Source of the DNA: Gyromitra esculenta
Lineage: Eukaryota; Ascomycota; Pezizomycetes; Pezizales; Discinaceae
Length of the DNA: 64,000 nt
Assembly: GCA_038503075.1 (NCBI GenBank)
Contig: JBCAML010000001.1
Location: 1,984,001 to 2,048,000 of the forward strand
Direction: 5' to 3'
Positions within the stretch are counted from its first letter, which is position 1. The number at the start of each line of letters is the position of its first letter. Below are positions 56,680-64,000 of this stretch, in pieces. The position numbers and the translations under genes are program-made. The notes below the pieces were generated by a model. That model was not told where the DNA came from. It ran no database searches and worked only from the letters and a program-made list of their open reading frames with translations.

Positions 56680-59600
56680 GGCCGTGAGCAGTGGTGGTGA
56701 GACCTATGAATTGTACATGCGAGACCCAGCCTACAGTAAATCGGTGATACCGGTTTACCGACAGACGTGAATATGATGATAATCTACCAGAAAGTATGAT
56801 GGGGAGAGGAGGGGGAAAGAGCCGAAGAAGAGACCTGCTCTCTCTCTGAATACTTTTGCTGACAGGATATCCGAGGTGCGAGCTGAGGGAAAAGGGGGTG
56901 GTAATGGAGAAATATAATCCAGAAAGGCCGTCAACACCACAAACTAAAGGATTCATGTGGACTTATGTCATGTACGGAACAACAACCCAATGGCGTACAA
57001 ACGGAGCCGTGCAGGCTGCTTACAAGAAAATTCTCCTGCTGCCATTTCCTTGCTCTTGGGCGCCTCCCAGTTACCTAATCAATAACCCTTTGATAATCAA
57101 TGGCAGGCAGTTCCAATCACTGATCCGCCCTCTGTTTTCTAGATCAATTTTATCTTATAGCTCTCCAGGATCACCAGCCGAGGAGTAGCGGAGTCTGTAC
57201 CCAGGAAGCATACCCTGTGCTTCTAGATTCCGGTTCTGTAGATTAAGGTAATCTATAATGTAGAGCTCACCCATAGTGATGAGGGTTCGAAGATTGTTCA
57301 CACGGGTTTAGTGTTACATGGATACCGGTAGTCGAACAGCGTCTCTGCCAGCATTAACGTTATATAACCGGTCGATCAGTTCACGCGGCTGGTATGCTGT
57401 GTTTTGCGATAACTAATATCGCCTTTTTTTCTTCTTCTCCTCTTTCTCCTCTTTCAGGTAGGTATCACTGCTTTCTCCTCCCCACGGCATTTCTCTTCTC
57501 CAAGTCTACGGTTTCTCCGATCAATTGCAGCGTTTTTGTTCGCCCATGGGTTTCTGTACTCGTTTTGGGGTTTCGGGATCCCCGGCTATCACAGCCCGCA
57601 TATCTAACGTTGCGCGGACTAGACGCGCATGGATGGAAACCAGATAGGGCTGCCTTGACCAGTGTTATGTAAGTTTTGCAAATGGTGTTTTACCGCTGAC
57701 AAAGTCCAGAATTGCGTGAGCAGGGATCAGGACCCACGCGGTGGGATGGCTTCCCCAAGAAGGAAGTGTGGCACTGAGCTTTGCAAGCGAGGTGCCCAGG
57801 GATCGGATCGGATTTTTTTCTTCCTTTTTCTCTTTTCGTGTTCCGTTCTCTAGAAGCCATGGGCCATGAATACCAGTACGCGTGTTGGGGAGCAGACATT
57901 ACTTTGTGACTGACCGGCTGGTAAATCTGACTGAATTACGTCCTCTGATTACAGCTCCCCAGTAAATCGCTTGAAATGAAGGAACGAACCGTTTATTCTC
58001 CAAGTAGCTGCACATACGGTGTAGAGTAGTCCGGCACATGAGACTGGCGGGATGCCATTGCCCACTAAGCTAGACCGCGCTCATGCTCACCAAGTCGCTC
58101 CACCCCGAGCTTCACGATACACAGCATGTGTGCCTGTCCTACATGCAACTGAATTACGTATGTACACCGTTTGGAGAAATGAACATCCCGAGCGAAAGCG
58201 ATTCACTGAAAACGCTGCGGTCAAACGAACTGTCTGTGCGCGATCCGGATTGTTTACACAAGTCCCATGGTACTTGCATCCCAGGTATATGTAAGCCGTA
58301 CCTAACCAGGTCCTAGGTTTTTCACCGCATTTATCGTGTTAATTTACTCTCCGTGGTAGGAATTCGAGATGCCCCAATAAACTCCGGCTATTTAATCCTC
58401 ACATTTATCGAGTGCTTTCGTTTGCTACGCCGGCAACTAGAAACTCGGCTACAGTGAATTCTATAGATTTGTAAGCTGGAAACCACCATTGCTTATCATA
58501 ATACATGACTGGCTGCTTACCGTGCTGGGTTCCAATTTCTAGCACAAAGGTGAGGTACGTTGATAGCAGCCAGTCATCTAAACGATTGCTGAGATAATAG
58601 TATATCGATTGCTGAGCCAGTTCGACTGGGGTATGGTGGTACTACTAATTACATGTATGCACTCAGAATATGCGACCTGTAAATTCAATGTCAATGATAT
58701 CGTTTATTTCCAACGTAATCTGCCGGCTAATTAAAGCCTCAAGATAAATAAGCAGGTTTGGGATAGCACAACAACTACTGAATCATAGCTACCGATGATT
58801 CTATAGTGTTTCTTATGCAACCCATGGTTTCTTAGGATGCGCAACATAGATGAGATTCTTTCGTTCGAAATCGGTTGTCACGCGGTCACGTGTTGTTTAG
58901 AAAACACTCGCAAACTTCTGCTTAGCTACCACACTCTAATTTTGATCACCCTTTGTCACTCTTGAGCCTGGCAATAAGATATGTTTCCTTGTAAACAAGA
59001 ATCAAGGGATAACCGCAAGCAGCTAGAAGCGGAATCAAAGTGAATCAAGTTTTGGGCTATCAACGTACCCCGCAAAAAGCTAGTATCGGTTTGAGTAACT
59101 TAGCCCGTCATTGATGTAACCCCTACTAAATTCCAAAAAGCAACCCAAAACCAAAGTCATGTCTACGACAAAGGTTGTGTAGAATACTGGATCTAAGGTT
59201 ATCTAGCAGGGTTGTTGGAGATCGTGTCGATCCGCGCACAAGGAGTAATCACCCGACTCAATGGTTACTCTTCTATTAGCAAAGACACGTAATTTCATTT
59301 GCGGCCTTAGCTAAACGGACTGATCCTGGAGCAGCTTTGTACCTACAGTTAGACTGACCAGCTGGAAAAAACCGCCAAAATAGGAAATTAGTATGCCAGA
59401 AAACCATAACTGACATAATCCCCGATCCTAAGCTAAAGCTACGTACGCGTGTATAATGCTAGTACACCTAGGCAAGCAGTAATTATTGATTACCTTGCAA
59501 TGATAATTAGAGAATTCTCAAAAAGATGAGCTGAAACGTGGGCGAATCACATCACACTAACTTGCATTCAATCGTGCCAAAAAAAATAAAAAATTCATAT

Positions 59601-62600
59601 AAACTAATTCTAAAAATCTCTCACACACCGATGACGCCTTGATTATTCATAGTCCACGATGAGATTAGAGGACTACATGTATTTAACAAATTTATTTTCA
59701 AATCTTAGGCCTACGGCGGTGATAGCGGGTATAATCATAAAAGCTAGTCTGCGAAAGCGCGGCTAAGCTATGACTGATATAAGGATACATGTAGCAGCCT
59801 CTTTTTTTGCCTTCCCGCTAATGCTGTCAGAGTAAACGCGATTCCACGGCATGTAAGACAAGCATTCTCGAACAGCGTGATGTGCGTACATAGTTCAAAC
59901 CCGAGCCTTAATTTTGTCATACTTGCTGCCCCCTCATTACCTCTGCAAGGCACGTACTAAGGTGGATCGGACAAGATTACATATCAAACCGAGTGCTAGC
60001 TACCATCATTAACCCATTAGTTCTTAGAATCTTGAGCTCCATAAGAGGTGGGGAAATACCTTCGCTTGACAGCTTGTGAAGGATAGATATGAGAGCTCAC
60101 ACCTAAGTACAGGCAGCTACGCCAAACTAGTGCCTTCAGTCCCATTTTACTGATTCTGCAAGAGTCTTGCTTATGGAAAACTCTGCCAGCAAATTAGCTA
60201 CCTTAGAAAATACCAAGAGTTAATCTGACGACACTCCAGCACCCTTGGGCTCAGGTTGCTTCAGCTCAATTCACCTTTTTCGTTCTCCTTTCCTTTCAGT
60301 ATATCCTACGCCGGGCCTACTAGCGAGATCATCAATCCACTTTTTTTGCTTCTTGCATACTCCCGAGCGAGCCCCGCTTATCCATGCTATTGTAGTGTAC
60401 CCACTTGCATTGATGTCAGCCTGTAGTGGCTTTTTTTCCTTTTTGCCACGGGTATGGTTCCGAGGATTGCCGGACCAGGATGCATGATCATGACCAAAGC
60501 GTGCAAGGGTTAGATAGATCCCCCATTTACCTGTTTAAGGAAAACCCAATCTAGTATAGTCGGCTGCATCTGGTTGGCATGCTGAGGTGGGCCTGGGGAA
60601 AACATCTTGAAGAGCGAAGGGATAAGAGTCTAATCATAGCGGGTCACTCGTTTCGGAATTTCCCATATATATATATATACATGTATGTATGTGGGGCTGA
60701 TGCACAACATCGGTCATAAAAAAAAAAGGCGTTCTGGGGGTGGGTGATTTTTGGTGCATATGTACTCGGGGTCGGCAAAGGTACTTGAAATCCGGTATTT
60801 GGGTCAGCCACTGTCTCATCCATGTGCCAACCCGCGGAAGTACTTGTTACGCCTAGGGCGGATATTCGAACAATTTGATCCACTACTGTTAGAATGTCTA
60901 GGTTTTTGGTGCACCCTAGGCCTTAGTCCTCTGAAAAAAATAAAATAAAGCATCCAGCGCCAAGACCATTATCCGGTGCTGTCGATCATGGTTTAGTTGA
61001 GAGAAACCTATGACTAAAAACAAGATGGTTGGAAATAATTTTCGTGAGTAAGGGTTCGGTCTGGATCTTATTCAAATTGATAAGATCGTGTGGGGGCGCT
61101 CAAATTTAATCAGTTACCGGTATCCCGGAGACGACCCATCCCCAGGTTTAAACGCAATCACATTAGCTTTGTTATGACGATCTTTACCAGTCTGTAAGCT
61201 TAGTAATTAGGGTCTCAAGATTACCGCAAGGTCTTCGGGTTCGTGCTGAACCTATTTGCGAAAGTCGTGTCCATGTGTATCCTACAGATTCACAAGCGAA
61301 GATCCTCTTTTTGGAGATCCCTTCTGTTGCTTTCCTTTGGGTTCTATGCGTAGAGCCCGTTATTCAAGTTACTTCAAAGCGACAGCTCAAGTTATTTCAA
61401 AAGCATAACAATAAGCAACTGTACAACCAATCCAACTCTGCATTGCGTCAGGGAAATCCAAACATTGTAAAGATATTCAGAGCATCGACAGTTATAGTAT
61501 CCGGTCCCTTTTCTTCCCCATTTAAACGATTTGATTGGGTCTGCTGTACAAGAGTACCTCAGTAGATCTAAGCGCCTATAGCTTAAGGGTAGCAGTTAAG
61601 GACGTGAGGTTTATGTTGTTCAGAGCATCACGTGAGTGTGTAGTTCTCAGATCAACACTCAAGCGTACATACAATCCTGGTACCAGAGAACACCAATAAG
61701 GAAATAGACAGCTAAATACCACTAATTTAACCCCCTCTCGCAAGCGCAGATCTAAAAAATTATATTATTCATAGCGATACTCTATTCAAACTTATTTCAC
61801 AATGCTCGAACTCACCACGTCATATCATTATAGTCATGAAAGATCACTCGATATATGCTACCATTGGTTTTATTTGAGATTATGTAAGGCGGAGAAACAC
61901 TCCCGATCCATTGAAAGGTATATGTATGTCTCTAACTAAGAATGATCGGCTCTTGGGGCCTATGCAGTGCCAATTGGTAGATGGCCGTAGAAACGGGTGG
62001 TTAAAGGGGTGAGAGGCCTTCTCAGCCACGCTGCAATCGAAGCTCCTGTTTTGGATGACGCAAAGATTTCCATCGTCCACTTATCTTCTAGATAATGAAC
62101 TATAGGTATGGAATAGTAGCGTGTCAACGGTCTTTCGGCTTTAGGTAAAGCATAATCCTATTAGCCCACTGACACGGGAAAAATACTCCTATTTTCGCTA
62201 CAACCACGTTATATATTGGCGCGGAGGAAGGTTATTAGTGTTCACATCCTATTTATAAATCCCTCAGGCTGGGCATTAATCATTATAGGCGAAAAGATTC
62301 GCTAGAATCATCTTCTCTCAGAATCATGTGATAAGTTGTGGGATCGGAGCAGCAGTGCCGACAGACGAAAAGGTGACACCCATGGGCGGGATGAGAAATA
62401 CATTTTGATAGGTGGCGTAAAATACAATCAGAGAGAGCCATGTGGAGCTTGCAATATTGTAGAAAACCAGAAAAAAAAGTATGGGATTTCTAGAGGAAAT
62501 GAAACGAGAAGTACATGTAACTACATGCGGTTGCCGACTGAGGTAACAGTGCTAGATTATGTACGGGGTGTATGTGTGCGTCATACCATCGCAAGTCGCA

Positions 62601-64000
62601 AACACTGTTATCTTGTTTGTGCTCAGCTGAGCAAGTCTGTAACCCTGTAAGTGCTCAACTCCGAGTTTGCACTTTGTTTCTGCCCTTGAGATTACAAGGA
62701 CTGTGTAACTACGGGGAATGATGTTCTAGAAGACCAGTCGTATCCCAAGAATTGCTGTGCATAGCCGATTCTTAGTGCATATGTGTAATAGAGCTTTTTT
62801 AATGCAGTTGATAGTCACTGTCTTTTCAAAACCAACACACCTCCAAATAGTGTATCCTAAATACATAGCTAGGACCATGCTCCCTTAAAGTGAGTCACCC
62901 GAGTTAACGGGGTTCCTCGCCCCATCCCCACTTGCACTAATTTAATCTTTCAAGTTAAGAAATACAGTCACTCACGGGGTGACGGCGAATCCTGTCTGAT
63001 GGCGAACAGGGGTCCGGTTACATCTCTAAACCACAGGATTCACAACTTTTTCACAAAACATTGGAAATTTTAGATTCCTAATTAGTTTCTTCAGTCTATT
63101 AATCATAGGTGCTATTTCAGGGCTATTTTATTCTTGAATTTGCTGTTGGGTGCTTTTCGCGTTTTCTTGGGGAATTACCATTATTGGTTTAGTGCTTGGC
63201 CCGAGCAACCCTTGTTCGCCATCAGACAGTATTCGCCGTCACCCCGTGAGTGACTGTACACCTAGAAGTTCTTATTATGAGATAAATTATAGCTGTAGGC
63301 TACAGCGTCTTTTGCACTTTCATCGAATGAACCCTCCTTTTTTAGCCTCGTAATACGTTTACGAGAAAACTATATCATTTGACCAAGCGCTGCGGCTGAT
63401 CAAGACGGACTCCGCCACGCGCTAAAACTCTTTACTCCTAACAAGTTAGGTCCGGCGACGAGGCTATCGTTACTCTTGTTGCTCCGTGCCCGAACTTAAA
63501 CACAACCCTCACAGCTACATGTAAGTCACGATATTTGACCACGACTCATTACAGCTCATATACTTAAATCTTAACCACATCCAAGTTCAATATGTAGCCT
63601 TAGGCATGGCTTCCTCTGTAAAAATAAAAAAAAGCTGGAACATAAAACCAAAACCAAAGCGAAATGAAACTGGGCGAATGCACTCTACCTTGGTTAAAAT
63701 TTATTCTCCACATACTCGATTCTTTCCAGTTAACTTTATCTAAGTCACCCACACTAAATTCCTCCCCTTTCATTTATCCCAATTTCCTGCTCACACATGT
63801 GTACTACCATCTCTGTCCCATATCCCCATCGCTCCTATAGCTATTGTGCTAGCGCTTGCATTACTGGTATACCGTAACCCTACCATCGAAACCCTTCCCT
63901 CTCCTCGTCGGCTACCAACATATGCACTTGAAGAATCGATGAGCTTCTCCTGGGTATAAATACGTTCAAGCGCTCTGTTCGATTATGAAGCTTCGTGAGA
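56680..64000. other. 7.3 kb with no recognised gene
   Basis: The largest gene-free stretch of the window. It holds the MITE at 62965-63256 and TACATGTA at 58650, 59674, 59786, 60678, 62512 and 63516, plus a 13-bp inverted pair (ATGACTGGCTGCT at 58505, AGCAGCCAGTCAT at 58565). Short open frames scattered on both strands have no recognisable domain. Confidence 0.5.
62965..63256. mobile_element. MITE with about 50-bp terminal inverted repeats and TA target duplication
   Basis: The left end CAGTCACTCACGGGGTGACG (62965) is mirrored by the right end CACCCCGTGAGTGACTG (to 63256). Pairing continues inward through GGCGAAT, CTGTCTGATGGCGAACA and GGGT. TA flanks both ends (62963-62964 and 63257-63258). 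At 292 bp it has no transposase frame. A CAG start, TA duplication and long TIR fit a Tc1/mariner/pogo-mobilised element. Confidence 0.8.

Noticed and set aside
57394..57672. 92-aa frame on +
   Set aside because: Pyrimidine-rich spacer sequence, no domain or splice context.
58505..58577. 13-bp inverted pair ATGACTGGCTGCT / AGCAGCCAGTCAT
   Set aside because: Could be a tiny MITE, but arms are short and no target duplication is seen.

Overview
The window looks like nuclear DNA of a filamentous ascomycete (Pezizomycotina). Evidence: short spliceosomal introns of about 50-190 bp with GT..AG borders, an intron-containing tRNA-Tyr, long low-complexity S/P/Q/G-rich proteins, a fungal chitin deacetylase with chitin-binding modules, and a fungal perilipin-like protein. 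About a dozen genes in 64 kb, separated by long AT-rich spacers with transposon relics, would suit a transposon-rich Pezizomycete (truffle/morel-like). That placement is a guess from gene density and style only.

Layout. 1-187: 3' end of a 6-phosphogluconolactonase gene. 4457-8067 (-): two-exon BCAS3-type WD40 autophagy-linked protein. It is divergent from an F-box/LRR-like protein at 10776-13583 (+), across a 2.7 kb spacer. 16755-18434 (+): mitochondrial cation-diffusion facilitator (MMT type) in four exons. 19583-21091 (+): multi-exon rhodopsin/PTH11-like membrane protein. 21801-22667 (-): first member (A) of an unrecognised two-copy, cysteine-motif family. 23307-23390: tRNA-Tyr. 28130-29881 (+): six-exon secreted chitin deacetylase with three CBM18 modules. 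30810-33761 (-): three-exon DCAF6/Iqw1-type WD40 protein. 36397-38253 (-): unrecognised S/T/P-rich protein. 39441-40634 (-): perilipin/CAP20-like lipid-droplet protein. 47322-50996 (+): ten-exon MACPF-domain protein. 52584-53369 (+): second member (B) of the cysteine-motif family. 54274-54346 (-): tRNA-Lys. 55228-56679 (-): coiled-coil protein. 56680-64000: no gene recognised.

Mobile DNA sits between the genes: a solo LTR with a perfect 5-bp target duplication (41546-41749) and a decayed sibling (14191-14385); a deleted hAT element that keeps the transposase C-terminal domain (41883-42446); three TA-flanked inverted-repeat MITEs (15225-15347, 34034-34350, 62965-63256); a small hairpin element (2856-2949); and a foldback-like element built from a degenerate 9-mer (about 1880-2480).

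The strongest unexplained signal is the palindrome TACATGTA. I count 27 exact copies, every one outside the coding exons I assign, where about one would be expected. Other leads are the cysteine-motif paralog pair, the MACPF gene, and paralogous introns inside the duplicated chitin-binding modules. No operon-like or clustered pathway is visible. Most genes are housekeeping or trafficking genes, and the cell-surface or lineage-specific genes (membrane receptor-like, chitin deacetylase, MACPF, paralog pair) lie in the repeat-rich parts.
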